Positions 50,664 to 58,994 of a stretch of 64,000 bases of DNA are shown piece after piece. Each line of letters opens with the position of its first letter. The first letter of the stretch is position 1. The notes under the pieces were generated by a model. The model saw only the letters and a program-made list of their open reading frames with translations. It was not told the DNA's origin and ran no database searches. Origin of the DNA: Clostridia bacterium (GTDB lineage Bacteria; Bacillota; Clostridia; Oscillospirales; Acutalibacteraceae); contig JAFXBG010000010.1 of the NCBI GenBank assembly GCA_017521925.1, positions 62,001 through 126,000 of the forward strand. The letters are read 5' to 3'. The translations under genes were made by a program, and so were the position numbers.

Positions 50664-51908
50664 ATGAGCGAAAAAACAATGAGAGCCGCAAGAGCATCAG
50701 CGGATAACCCGGCAAGACGTGTTCAGACTCCTCAGAGTGCTCAGAGAAAAAGTACTCATCAAGCACCCAAAAAGAAAAAGAAAACAAAGTTCTTTGATAT
50801 AGGCTTAGGTCTTGATATGCCGTTTTGTTTGCTTGTTTTGGTGCTTCTTACAATCGGTATCATTATGATGTTTTCCGCAAGCTATCCCATAGCTTACGCC
50901 GAAACAGGCGACAGCTATTATTATCTTAAAAGACAGATTATCTTTGCTGTTATCGGTATTGCGGCAATGATAGGTCTTTCCTTTGTTAACTACAGAATTT
51001 TCTATAGGTTTGCAAAGCTTCTTTTAGCGATTTCTTACGGAGCTCTGATAATTGTTCTGTTTTTGCCCGGTGTAAACGGTGTTCACCGTTGGATTGGATT
51101 TACGTCCTTTAATATTCAGGCGTCGGAGATTACAAAGTTCTGTCTTATTGTGTTTTTTGCCTATTGGGGTACAAAATATGCAAACAAAATGCAGTATATG
51201 AAATACAGCTTTATGCCGGGTATGGTTATTTTCGGTACAACGGCTATTCTTCTTATACTTGAACCCCACTTTTCCTGTACGGTTATTGTATTTTTACTTA
51301 TACTTGTAATGCTTTTTATTTCGGGTATGGACACAAAATACTTTATACTTATAGGCATTTTGGTAGGTGCGGCAGTACTTATAATGTGGGCAACAGGTCT
51401 TCTGGGATATGCTATGGACCGACTTGACGGTTGGGGCAAAGCCTTGGAGTACACCACAAACGAAATGTGGCAGACTACCTGGCAGACCCGAAACTCCCTT
51501 TATGCAATTGGCTCAGGCGGACTTACAGGTTTAGGTCTTGGTCAGTCAAGACAAAAGTACCTTTATCTTCCCGAGCCTCAGAACGACTTCGTTTTCGCTA
51601 TTGTTTGTGAGGAATTAGGACTTATCGGTGCAATGCTTATCCTGGTGCTGTTTGGACTTCTTGTATGGCGTGGAATCACAATGTCCAGAAAAGCCGCCGA
51701 TACTTTCGGAAAGCTTCTGGGTATTGGTCTTACCGCACAGGTAGGACTTCAGGTTATACTTAACATTTTCGTTATTACCGACTGGCTTCCAAATACAGGT
51801 ATCAGCCTTCCCTTCTTCAGCTACGGCGGAAGTTCGCTTATTATGCTTTTAGCACAGATGGGTGTTATTCTTTCTGTGTCCCGTAGTGCAAAAATTGAAA
51901 AAAGGTGA
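50664..51908 (+). CDS. ftsW: Septal peptidoglycan glycosyltransferase FtsW
   Basis: A 414-residue SEDS-family polymerase with ten membrane helices after a basic, disordered N terminus of about 45 residues (PRRVQTPQSAQRKSTHQAPK). Signature motifs: LPGVNGVHRWIG, YKFNE-like ASEITKFCLIVFFAYW, the periplasmic loop with the catalytic-site Asp region, YLYLPEPQNDFVFAIVCEEL, and the C-terminal GISLPFFSYGGSSLI. It polymerises lipid II at the septum with the class B transpeptidase. AAAGGAGGG precedes the ATG. Confidence 0.95.
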   Translation: MSEKTMRAARASADNPARRVQTPQSAQRKSTHQAPKKKKKTKFFDIGLGLDMPFCLLVLVLLTIGIIMMFSASYPIAYAETGDSYYYLKRQIIFAVIGIAAMIGLSFVNYRIFYRFAKLLLAISYGALIIVLFLPGVNGVHRWIGFTSFNIQASEITKFCLIVFFAYWGTKYANKMQYMKYSFMPGMVIFGTTAILLILEPHFSCTVIVFLLILVMLFISGMDTKYFILIGILVGAAVLIMWATGLLGYAMDRLDGWGKALEYTTNEMWQTTWQTRNSLYAIGSGGLTGLGLGQSRQKYLYLPEPQNDFVFAIVCEELGLIGAMLILVLFGLLVWRGITMSRKAADTFGKLLGIGLTAQVGLQVILNIFVITDWLPNTGISLPFFSYGGSSLIMLLAQMGVILSVSRSAKIEKR

Positions 51909-51912
51909 TTAA

Positions 51913-53031
51913 ATGAGAGTTTTACTTGCAGGCGGCGGTACAGCAGGTCATATAAACCCTGCCTTAGCTATTGCAAAGACTATAAAAGAAAAAGAACCCT
52001 CTGCCGAAATTCTATTTGTGGGCAATGTAGGCGGACTTGAGCAAAGACTTGTTAAAAATGCAGGCTTTGATATTAAGTCAATTTCTATAAGCGGATTCAA
52101 ACGCAGTTTTTCGCCATCAGCTTTGGTACATAATGTAAAAACTGCTTTCAGGGCGGTTTCTGCATCTTCTGCTTCAGCTAAAATTATCAAGGACTTTGGC
52201 CCTGATATCTGTATTGGTACAGGCGGATACGTTTCAGGTCCTGTTATGAGAGCAGCCCAGAAACTTAAAATTCCTGTTATTGTTCACGAACAGAACGCTT
52301 ACCCCGGTGTAACCACAAAGATGCTTTCCAAAAAAGCAGAATATGTTATGCTTGCTGTGGATGAAGCAAGAAAGCATTTTGACGGTAATGTAAACTTTGT
52401 TCTTACAGGTAACCCTATCCGCCCTGAGATTTTAAGGGTGAATCAGGATGAGGCAAAAGCAAAGTATAAAAAAGACGATAAGCCTCTGGTGCTTTCCTTT
52501 GGCGGAAGCTTAGGTGCAAGAAAAATAAACGAAGGTGTGGCAGATTTAATTGCACGTTCAGGTAAAGACGGAAAGTATAGCCACATTCACGCCTATGGTC
52601 AATATGGCAAGTGGTTTCCTGATTTGCTGAGAGAAAAGGGAACTGACCCCGATAAATGTAATAATCTTGATATAAGAGAATATATTGACAATATGGCAGA
52701 GTGTATGGCGGCGGCTGATGTTGTAATCTGCCGTTGCGGTGCCATTACTTTAAGCGAGGTGCAGGCACTTTCTAAACCCTCAGTGCTTATACCTTCGCCA
52801 AATGTTGCTGAAAATCACCAGTTTCATAATGCAATGGCTTTGGTAAATAACAATGCCGCCATTGTAATAGAAGAAAAAGACCTAACCGATAAAAGCATAA
52901 CAGAAGCGGTGGATAAGCTTTTGTCGGATAAGAATGAGCTTAAGAAATTTTCAGAAAACGCAGGAAAAATGGCAATTGTAGATTCCAACGAGCGTATCTG
53001 GAAGGTTATAAAAAAAGTGCTTAAGAAGTAA
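51913..53031 (+). CDS. murG: UDP-N-acetylglucosamine transferase MurG
   Basis: A 372-residue GT28 enzyme that adds GlcNAc to lipid I to make lipid II. N-terminal glycine-rich loop LLAGGGTAGHINPALAIA with the conserved GGT-GGHI/PALA motif, ICIGTGGYVSGPVMRAAQ, VIVHEQNAYPGVTTKMLS, SFGGSLGARKINEGV, and the donor-binding ADVVICRCGAITLSEVQAL. AAAAGGTG supports the start, 4 bases after ftsW. Confidence 0.96.
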   Translation: MRVLLAGGGTAGHINPALAIAKTIKEKEPSAEILFVGNVGGLEQRLVKNAGFDIKSISISGFKRSFSPSALVHNVKTAFRAVSASSASAKIIKDFGPDICIGTGGYVSGPVMRAAQKLKIPVIVHEQNAYPGVTTKMLSKKAEYVMLAVDEARKHFDGNVNFVLTGNPIRPEILRVNQDEAKAKYKKDDKPLVLSFGGSLGARKINEGVADLIARSGKDGKYSHIHAYGQYGKWFPDLLREKGTDPDKCNNLDIREYIDNMAECMAAADVVICRCGAITLSEVQALSKPSVLIPSPNVAENHQFHNAMALVNNNAAIVIEEKDLTDKSITEAVDKLLSDKNELKKFSENAGKMAIVDSNERIWKVIKKVLKK

Positions 53032-53095
53032 CACAAATAAGCCCTTCGGCATAGGATATAAAAACTTGTATCTGAGCTTAGAAAGGGTGTTTGGG

Positions 53096-54349
53096 GTGTC
53101 GAAACTTTTAGTAGAGGGTGGCAGAATTTTAGGCGGTGAGGTAAAAGTCCAGGGTGCTAAAAACAGTGCGTTGCCTATTCTTGCCGCAAGCCTTCTTTCA
53201 AAAGGCGAAAGTGTATTTTTCGGATGCCCTAAGCTTTCTGATGTTGAATCAAGCATTAAAATTCTTCGTTATCTTGGATGTACTGTCAAAAGAAGCGGCC
53301 ATACACTGATTGTTGACAGTGGCACATTGAGTCGTGACGATATCCCAGAGTCTATGATGAGGCTTATGCGTTCATCAATTATTTACGCAGGTGCTTTGCT
53401 TGCTACTACAGGCAAAGCAAGACTTACTTTTCCGGGTGGCTGCGAAATCGGAACCCGCCCTATTGATTTGCATTTGTCGGCATTTAAACGTTTAGGTGCC
53501 GAAATAACCGAGCGTCATGGTGAGCTTATTTTCAAGGCTCCCAAAGGGCTTAAGGGTGCGCAGATTGCCCTTTCTTTTCCCTCGGTTGGTGCAACTGAGA
53601 ATATAATTATTGCAGGCGCAAAAGCAAAGGGTACAACGGTTATTACCAATGCCGCCCGAGAACCCGAAATCAGAGACCTGGCGGATTATCTTAATGCCTG
53701 CGGTGCAAGCATACACGGTGCAGGTGAGGGCACTGTTGTTATAGATGGCAAAGAAAGCCTTAAATCGGCAAACCACAGCATTATTCCCGACCGCATTGTG
53801 GCGGCTACGTTAATGTCGGCATCGGCAGTTACAGGCTCTGACATAATACTGGACGGTGTCATTAAAAGTCATCTTGATGCGGTTATTCCTTGTTTTGAGC
53901 AGGCAGGGTGTAAAATAGATTTTGATGCTCAGAAAATGAGAATAAGATCACCTCAGCGGCTGAAATCCTTGGGGCTTATAAGAACAAATCCTTACCCCGG
54001 ATTTCCTACCGATGCACAGGCACCTTTAATGGCGGTGTCTGCAGTGGCTGAGGGCATAACAGTTTTTTCAGAGAACATATTTGAAAGCAGATACAAACAC
54101 GTAGGCGAGTTTGTTCGTCTGGGTGCAGACATAAAGGTAGAAGGCAAGGTTGCAGTTGTAGAGGGAGTAAAAAAGCTTTACAGTGCACCTCTTTGTGCTA
54201 AAGACCTCAGAGGCTCCGCTGCCCTTGCGGTTGCAGCTTTAGCGGCTGAAGGAACTACCGAGATTGATACTACAGAATACTTGGAACGAGGCTACGAAGA
54301 GTTGGAGGTTATACTTACTTCTTTAGGAGCTTCGGTAAGGAAGATATAA
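53096..54349 (+). CDS. murA: UDP-N-acetylglucosamine 1-carboxyvinyltransferase
   Basis: A 417-residue MurA, first committed step of peptidoglycan synthesis. Marks: VEGGRILGGEVKVQGAKNSA, FPGGCEIGTRPIDLHLSAFK with the catalytic cysteine at about residue 116 (the fosfomycin-reactive position), ENIIIAGAKAKGTTVI and NPYPGFPTDAQAPLMA. The GTG start at 53096 follows AAAGGG with an 8-base spacer; a TTG at 53066 would add 10 unrelated residues. Located between murG and divIB, as in several Clostridia; murB, murC, murD and ddl are not in the window. Confidence 0.95.
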   Translation: MSKLLVEGGRILGGEVKVQGAKNSALPILAASLLSKGESVFFGCPKLSDVESSIKILRYLGCTVKRSGHTLIVDSGTLSRDDIPESMMRLMRSSIIYAGALLATTGKARLTFPGGCEIGTRPIDLHLSAFKRLGAEITERHGELIFKAPKGLKGAQIALSFPSVGATENIIIAGAKAKGTTVITNAAREPEIRDLADYLNACGASIHGAGEGTVVIDGKESLKSANHSIIPDRIVAATLMSASAVTGSDIILDGVIKSHLDAVIPCFEQAGCKIDFDAQKMRIRSPQRLKSLGLIRTNPYPGFPTDAQAPLMAVSAVAEGITVFSENIFESRYKHVGEFVRLGADIKVEGKVAVVEGVKKLYSAPLCAKDLRGSAALAVAALAAEGTTEIDTTEYLERGYEELEVILTSLGASVRKI

Positions 54350-54373
54350 AATAAAGGAAAAGGCGGTGAGGTA

Positions 54374-55792
54374 ATGGACGATAAAACTACTAAAATTCCT
54401 TCGTTAAAAGAATTTCAGAAAGCTCAGCAGGAACAGGAGCGAAGAACCCGTGTAAGACGAACGGGAAATGCTCCTGTAAAGCATAAAAGTCTTAAAGGTG
54501 ATACTCACCGTGTAAAACTGGGTCACAATAATAAAAAGTCCGTACCCGAATCCGATGTTAAAATAAGACCCGAACGTACCAAAAGTGTGAAGTCGGTCTC
54601 GGCGTCTACTCAGAAAATCAACACTAAGGCAGTTCTAGAGCAGGACGACCGTTTCAAAGCCTTTGAAAGCGATGTTTCTTATAACAGAAGACCCACTCAG
54701 CAAAAAAGCAAACCTCTTACCCAGACAAGGGTAGCAGGACAGAGACCTGCAGGTGAAAGACCTGTAAACACAAGCAGTTCGGTTCGTCCGCCTCAGCAAA
54801 GACAAAATGTTAACAGACCGATGCCTCAGAACAATATGAAGCGTCCGGTTAATAACGCATCCGGTAATATGCACCGCAAAAAAAAGAAAAAGCCCCTTTC
54901 TCCCTTTCATCGAAAGGTGAGAAGGGTGCTTGTATATGCACTTATTGTTCTGGGAATTTTAACTGTTGGCGTAATACTTTCTATGACGGTTCTTTTTAAA
55001 ACTGAAAAAATTGTTGTAAATGTTCCCGATAATTTCTATTCTTCTCAGGATATAATCGATGCAAGCGGACTTCATTATGAGGACAATATATTTATGGCAG
55101 GCAAGAATCGTGCCGAATCAAGGCTTGAGGAAAAATTTCCCTACATAAAGGAAGCTAAGGTAACAGCAGTAATTCCGGACACAATAAACATTGATATTGT
55201 CTTAGGCACACCGTCTTTCGCTGTAAAAACAGACAAGCTTACTTATATAGCTGATGAGGACAGCAAGGTACTTGATGTAGTAGCAACTGCAGATGAGGTT
55301 GAGGTTGCCCTTATAGAGGGCGTTTCTGTTAAGGATGCAAAGGCAGGCGAGAAACTTGAGTTTGAATCCGCTATTGTAAAAGACAGCTTAACCGAGATGT
55401 TCGGGCTTGCCAAAGAGAAGGGATACAAAAAAATTACAGCAGTAGATATCGAAACAAATACAGCCAATTCCGGGGCACAAACCCTTGAAATCCGCTACGT
55501 ATACGATGAACGTATTGTTGTGTTTATCGGAATCCCTGAGAATATCACCTACAAAATGCAAACGGCACAGACAATTATTGATGAAAAGCTGGATGTAAAC
55601 GGAGCGGTATTAACAGGTGAGCTTGATGTTTCAAATGCTTATGATACCAAAAAGTCTTATTTTAACCAGTACAGTCTTATTCCTCAGGTGGTAATTACCG
55701 AACCTGCCACCGAGGCTACAGAAGCTCCCGACGAGGAACCTCAGGATGAATACTACGACGAGGAATATGAAGACGAAGAGTTTTACTGGTAA
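54374..55792 (+). CDS. ftsQ: Cell division protein FtsQ/DivIB
   Basis: A 472-residue bitopic protein. The first ~180 residues are cytoplasmic, basic and disordered (QKAQQEQERRTRVRRTGNA, RPPQQRQNVNRPMPQNNMK, KKKKKPLSPF). A transmembrane helix spans about 185-208 (VYALIVLGILTVGVILSMTV). A POTRA domain follows (FYSSQDIIDASGLHYEDNIF, EEKFPYIKEAKVTAVIPDTI), then a beta domain. The C terminus is strongly acidic (DEYYDEEYEDEEFYW). It bridges FtsLB to the septal enzymes. The long N-terminal extension is larger than in most homologues. Start supported by GGCGGTGAGG. Confidence 0.88.
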   Translation: MDDKTTKIPSLKEFQKAQQEQERRTRVRRTGNAPVKHKSLKGDTHRVKLGHNNKKSVPESDVKIRPERTKSVKSVSASTQKINTKAVLEQDDRFKAFESDVSYNRRPTQQKSKPLTQTRVAGQRPAGERPVNTSSSVRPPQQRQNVNRPMPQNNMKRPVNNASGNMHRKKKKKPLSPFHRKVRRVLVYALIVLGILTVGVILSMTVLFKTEKIVVNVPDNFYSSQDIIDASGLHYEDNIFMAGKNRAESRLEEKFPYIKEAKVTAVIPDTINIDIVLGTPSFAVKTDKLTYIADEDSKVLDVVATADEVEVALIEGVSVKDAKAGEKLEFESAIVKDSLTEMFGLAKEKGYKKITAVDIETNTANSGAQTLEIRYVYDERIVVFIGIPENITYKMQTAQTIIDEKLDVNGAVLTGELDVSNAYDTKKSYFNQYSLIPQVVITEPATEATEAPDEEPQDEYYDEEYEDEEFYW

Positions 55793-55881
55793 GTTTTTCA
55801 CTTTTGCTCCTAATTTAAAAGGGGTAGGGGCAAAGGTTTAGTTTAAAATTACTGATTTTAATAAAATTTATAAAAAATATG

Positions 55882-55910
55882 TTGAAATAAAATCGTATTT
55901 GTGGTAGCAT
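55882..55910 (+). promoter_or_regulatory. Candidate sigma-A promoter of ftsZ
   Basis: TTGAAA (55882-55887), 17-base spacer, TAGCAT (55905-55910). It would allow ftsZ expression apart from the upstream cluster. Confidence 0.55.
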
Positions 55911-55994
55911 ATTAGATGGTAAATCATAATGTATAGGTATGATTTGGTTTAAATTGCGTATTCACACATTCACATATTTAAGGAGGATATACAA

Positions 55995-57074
55995 ATGGCT
56001 TTTGAGTTAGAAAGAGAAAATACTGATTATTTGCCCGTTATTAAAGTTATAGGTGTCGGCGGTGGCGGCGGCAACGCTATTAACCGAATGGTAAAAATGG
56101 AAGTTAGAAATGTTGAGTTCATTGCAGTTAACACTGATGAGCATGTATTAAGATTCTCAAAGGCTTCCCAGAAAATCCAGATTGGCGAGAAGATTACACG
56201 CGGTAAGGGTGCAGGTTCTCTTCCTGAGGTTGGCCAGAAGGCTGCTGAGGAAAGCAAAGAGGAAATTACAGCACTTCTCAAAGATACAGATATGGTATTC
56301 GTTACAGCCGGTATGGGCGGCGGCACAGGTACAGGTGCAGCTCCCGTTGTAGCTAAGATTGCAAAGGATATGGGTATCCTTACAGTTGGTGTTGTTACAA
56401 AGCCCTTTGCTTTTGAAGGTAAAAAGCGTATGGCTCAGGCTGAGCAGGGTATTGAGCAGTTAGCCGCAAGTGTTGACTCCTTAATCGTTGTTCCCAACGA
56501 AAGACTTAAGTATGTTTCTGACCAGAGCATTACTTTACAGAATGCATTCCTTATTGCTGACGATGTTCTCAGACAGGGCGTTCAGAGTATTTCTGACCTT
56601 ATCGTTGTACCCGGTCTTGTTAACCTTGACTTTGCTGACGTTACTGCAATTATGAAGGACGCTGGCTATGCTCATATGGGTATCGGTAAGGCAACCGGCA
56701 AGGACAAGGCTATGGTTGCTGCTGATGCTGCTATTTCCAGCCCACTCTTGGAGACATCTATCGACGGTGCAGAGGGTGTTATCATCAACATCACAGCATC
56801 TCCTGACGTTAGCCTTGATGATATCGACATTGCTTCAACAATGATTTCTGAGAAAGCCTCTGACAGTGCAAACATTATCTGGGGTGCTGTTATCGATGAG
56901 GATATGAAGGACGAAATCAGCGTTACTGTTGTTGCTACAGGCTTCAATACAGATAACAAGGTTAATTCTGCTATTGCATCCAAGGGTGTAGAGAAGAAGG
57001 AAGAAGCTAAAGGCGTTCCCGCAGATGATGAAGACGACAACTTCTATGACATTATGTCTATCTTCAACAAGTAA
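55995..57074 (+). CDS. ftsZ: Cell division GTPase FtsZ
   Basis: A 359-residue tubulin-like GTPase forming the Z ring. Marks: [19 protein letters not shown] at the N terminus, the tubulin signature [18 protein letters not shown] near residue 105, [37 protein letters not shown] (T7 region), and a C-terminal linker that is short, ending [16 protein letters not shown] as the conserved peptide for FtsA/ZipA/SepF-type partners. AAGGAGG precedes the ATG. A terminator follows. No ftsA is adjacent. Confidence 0.98.
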   Translation: MAFELERENTDYLPVIKVIGVGGGGGNAINRMVKMEVRNVEFIAVNTDEHVLRFSKASQKIQIGEKITRGKGAGSLPEVGQKAAEESKEEITALLKDTDMVFVTAGMGGGTGTGAAPVVAKIAKDMGILTVGVVTKPFAFEGKKRMAQAEQGIEQLAASVDSLIVVPNERLKYVSDQSITLQNAFLIADDVLRQGVQSISDLIVVPGLVNLDFADVTAIMKDAGYAHMGIGKATGKDKAMVAADAAISSPLLETSIDGAEGVIINITASPDVSLDDIDIASTMISEKASDSANIIWGAVIDEDMKDEISVTVVATGFNTDNKVNSAIASKGVEKKEEAKGVPADDEDDNFYDIMSIFNK

Positions 57075-57097
57075 TTAATAATATTAAGGTATAAATT

Positions 57098-57129
57098 AAC
57101 GCAGTCTCGTAAAGAGGCTGCGTTTTTTT
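57098..57129 (+). terminator. Terminator of ftsZ
   Basis: AACGCAGTCTC/GAGGCTGCGTT stem (57098-57108 with 57114-57124, one mismatch) running into seven T residues. Confidence 0.88.
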
Positions 57130-57145
57130 GAGTTTTAAGTTGGCT

Positions 57146-57685
57146 TTATTCTTCAATTTGCTTGCCTAAAAATGCTGCTGCAGATTGAGCAAGCTTAAGT
57201 TCGGTTTCTGTAATGCTTGCACCATTTTCAGGCTTAAGAAAAATTACGGCACCGGTTACATCTCCAGCTGCAATAATCGGGCATAAAACGGCTGCCTGGC
57301 AGTTTATTCCTTCTACAGGCTGTAGCTGGGTTGCATCTTTGGCAGAGGAATAAGTGCGGCGGTTTTCCATATAGCTTTCAACCACGGTGGAAACGCGTCT
57401 TTCCAGAAATTCTCTTTTAGAAATTCCTGCAGCTGCAATAATGTGGTCTCTGTCAGCAATTAAAACAGGAATCCCTCCCACACGGGTTAATACCTCGGCA
57501 TATTGGGACGCAAAGCTTGATAACTCACCAATAGGCGAATATTTTTTGAAAATTACCTCTCCGTCAGTAGCTGTGAAAATTTCCAAAGGGTCGCCCTCAC
57601 GAATACGAAGGGTTCTTCTTATCTCTTTTGGGATAACAACACGACCGAGGTCGTCGATTCTACGAACTATTCCTGTTGCTTTCAT
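57146..57685 (-). CDS. spoVT: Stage V sporulation protein T
   Basis: A 179-residue AbrB-type transcription factor. The N-terminal swapped-hairpin DNA-binding domain reads MKATGIVRRIDDLGRVVIPK then EIRRTLRIREGDPLEIFT. The C-terminal ~125 residues form a GAF-like ligand domain (AEVLTRVGGIPVLIADRDH, GDVTGAVIFLKPENGA). SpoVT acts in the forespore, modulating sigma-G genes. The start at 57685 is standard for the family; in-frame codons to 57736 are upstream extension. A second, broken copy of the N-terminal half lies 1 kb away. Presence of spoVT suggests descent from, or membership of, a spore-forming lineage. Confidence 0.93.
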   Translation of the reverse strand: MKATGIVRRIDDLGRVVIPKEIRRTLRIREGDPLEIFTATDGEVIFKKYSPIGELSSFASQYAEVLTRVGGIPVLIADRDHIIAAAGISKREFLERRVSTVVESYMENRRTYSSAKDATQLQPVEGINCQAAVLCPIIAAGDVTGAVIFLKPENGASITETELKLAQSAAAFLGKQIEE

Positions 57686-57800
57686 AATATATAATAATCT
57701 CCTTGCTTTACAAATTTGTACTGTTAGTATCTGCAAAGAGAGGTTGATTATACCGCCATAAATAAAATGAACCTATACTTTCTTTCCCGAAAGAATATGT

Positions 57801-58004
57801 TCATCTTTTTTGAAATTCTTCACCTGTGATTAGATAATTGATGGATACATTATAATATTTTGACATTGCAACTAGCAACGCAAGGGACGGCTCTCTTTTG
57901 CCGTTTTCATAATAGGACAAGGCTTCTCGCGAAATATTCAAATCCATAGCAACCTTTTGCTGATTCAAATTTCTCTGTTTTCGAATATTTTTTAGCCCAA
58001 CCAT
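57801..58004 (-). CDS. Small Xre-family helix-turn-helix repressor
   Basis: A 67-residue protein consisting almost wholly of a Cro/CI-type HTH: LKNIRKQRNLNQQKVAMDLN, then ISREALSYYENGKREPSLAL and YYNVSINYLITGEEF. It starts after AGAGGTG. It is divergent from the lipoprotein gene at 58087, with two palindromic sites between them, so it likely represses both genes. No phage or toxin genes are next to it. Confidence 0.88.
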   Translation of the reverse strand: MVGLKNIRKQRNLNQQKVAMDLNISREALSYYENGKREPSLALLVAMSKYYNVSINYLITGEEFQKR

Positions 58005-58025
58005 CCAATCACCTCTTGCATTTAT

Positions 58026-58066
58026 TGTAACATTATGTTACAATATTTATGTAACAGTATGTTACA
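58026..58066. promoter_or_regulatory. Two 17-bp palindromic operators between divergent genes
   Basis: Site 1 (58026-58042) is a perfect palindrome TGTAACAT-T-ATGTTACA. Site 2 (58050-58066) is TGTAACAGTATGTTACA, one mismatch from palindromic. Centres are 24 bases apart. A candidate plus-strand promoter TTGTAA (58025-58030), 17 bases, TATGTA (58048-58053) overlaps both sites. Expected target of the adjacent Xre protein. Confidence 0.75.
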
Positions 58067-58086
58067 TAAAACAAGGAGGTAGAATA

Positions 58087-58473
58087 ATGAAAAGTGTTAA
58101 GAAAATTCTGTGCTTAATATTAGCTGTGCTTGCAGTTTGCTCGCTTTGTGCTTGTGGTAGCGGCAGCAATTCTTCCAGCACAAAAGAAAAGACTCCAGAG
58201 CAGCAAGTGCGCTCTGCTGTAGAATCTCGCGGTATGTTGGAGTATTTTGGCTCTACTATCGGCGGCAACGAACTAAAGCGTTCCAGTGCTACAATCACCA
58301 ACGTCAAGCAAGTATCCGACACTGAATATCGAGTAAGCGGAAAGATTGTTATGACAGACATTTATGGAACTAATTGGAGCAACACATTTGATTGTAAAGT
58401 AACACAGACGAGCGATGGCAGCTGGTCTGCAGGCTCTTTTGAATATACCAGTAAAAACTGGACAAAGGGCTAA
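58087..58473 (+). CDS. Small putative lipoprotein
   Basis: A 128-residue secreted protein with a lipobox: signal helix KKILCLILAVLAVCS then LCAC, so cleavage before Cys22-23 and lipid anchoring are predicted. A Ser/Asn-rich linker (GSGSNSSSTKEK) leads to a compact ~75-residue domain (VRSAVESRGMLEYFG, RVSGKIVMTDIYGTNWSNTF) of unknown function. Start supported by ACAAGGAGG. Divergent from the Xre gene across the paired palindromes, so it is probably repressor controlled. Confidence 0.82.
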   Translation: MKSVKKILCLILAVLAVCSLCACGSGSNSSSTKEKTPEQQVRSAVESRGMLEYFGSTIGGNELKRSSATITNVKQVSDTEYRVSGKIVMTDIYGTNWSNTFDCKVTQTSDGSWSAGSFEYTSKNWTKG

Positions 58474-58480
58474 TAAGCAA

Positions 58481-58506
58481 CAGCGGAGTGAATTTTCACT
58501 CCGCTG
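58481..58506. terminator. Hairpin between lipoprotein gene and spoVT fragment
   Basis: A 12-bp stem CAGCGGAGTGAA (58481-58492 with 58495-58506). The T-run after it is poor. The same CAGCGGAGTG stem occurs after the gene ending at 61376. Confidence 0.6.
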
Positions 58507-58672
58507 GTATTCTTTGCACAAGGCTATGTATCGCCATACAAAACCTGTCGAAAGGTGTCAATGAGGTATGGGACGGGTCACCCTCACGGATTCGAAGGGT
58601 GCGTCTGATTTCTTTTGGTATAACAACCCTGCCAAGGTCGTCTATACGGCGTACAATACCTGTTGCTTTCAT
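58496..58672 (-). pseudogene. Truncated spoVT copy (N-terminal DNA-binding domain only)
   Basis: On the minus strand a 58-codon frame begins MKATGIVRRIDDLGRVVIPK and continues EIRRTLRIREGDP, identical to SpoVT for its first 33 residues. It then diverges (SHTSLTPFDRFCMAIHS...) and stops inside the terminator hairpin. The GAF-like domain is absent. A 16-base match, GTACTGTTAGTATCTG, upstream of both copies (57718-57733, 58774-58789) shows that the promoter-proximal leader was duplicated too, but here about 85 extra bases separate that leader from the ATG. An AAAGGTAAGG site precedes the ATG, so a short DNA-binding peptide could still be made. Confidence 0.7.
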
Positions 58673-58994
58673 ATATAAAAACCTTACCTTTCAACAAAAT
58701 CAGAGATTTTGGAAAGGGACCAAGAACTTTGTTACTCGGTACCCTCGTAATAAAAATCTCCTTATCTTTTTGGGTACTGTTAGTATCTGTAAGATAGGGA
58801 GATTTATGCTTTTTCATTTTATATTTTGGTTTAATATATTAAATGCAATTTTTCGTCTGACGCGGAATAAGCGGTGTAAAATTCTTGACTAAATATATTA
58901 ATTCAGATATCATAAATAATCATAGCAGTTACTCAGAATCGTTTACAATACAGCAAAATTATATATTTACGACGTGTCTTTTGGGAGGCTTTAT
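58673..58994. other. Non-coding stretch with duplicated spoVT leader and acyltransferase promoter
   Basis: About 320 bases without a convincing gene. It holds the leader copy of the broken spoVT (to ~58800), AT-rich sequence, and the promoter and ribosome binding site of the downstream MBOAT gene. Overlapping small frames look spurious. Confidence 0.5.
58885..58913 (+). promoter_or_regulatory. Sigma-A promoter of the MBOAT operon
   Basis: TTGACT (58885-58890), 17-base spacer, TATCAT (58908-58913). Confidence 0.65.

Noticed and set aside
58584..58817. 77-codon minus-strand frame overlapping the spoVT fragment
   Set aside because: It runs through the duplicated leader in a different frame from the SpoVT homology and has no family resemblance.
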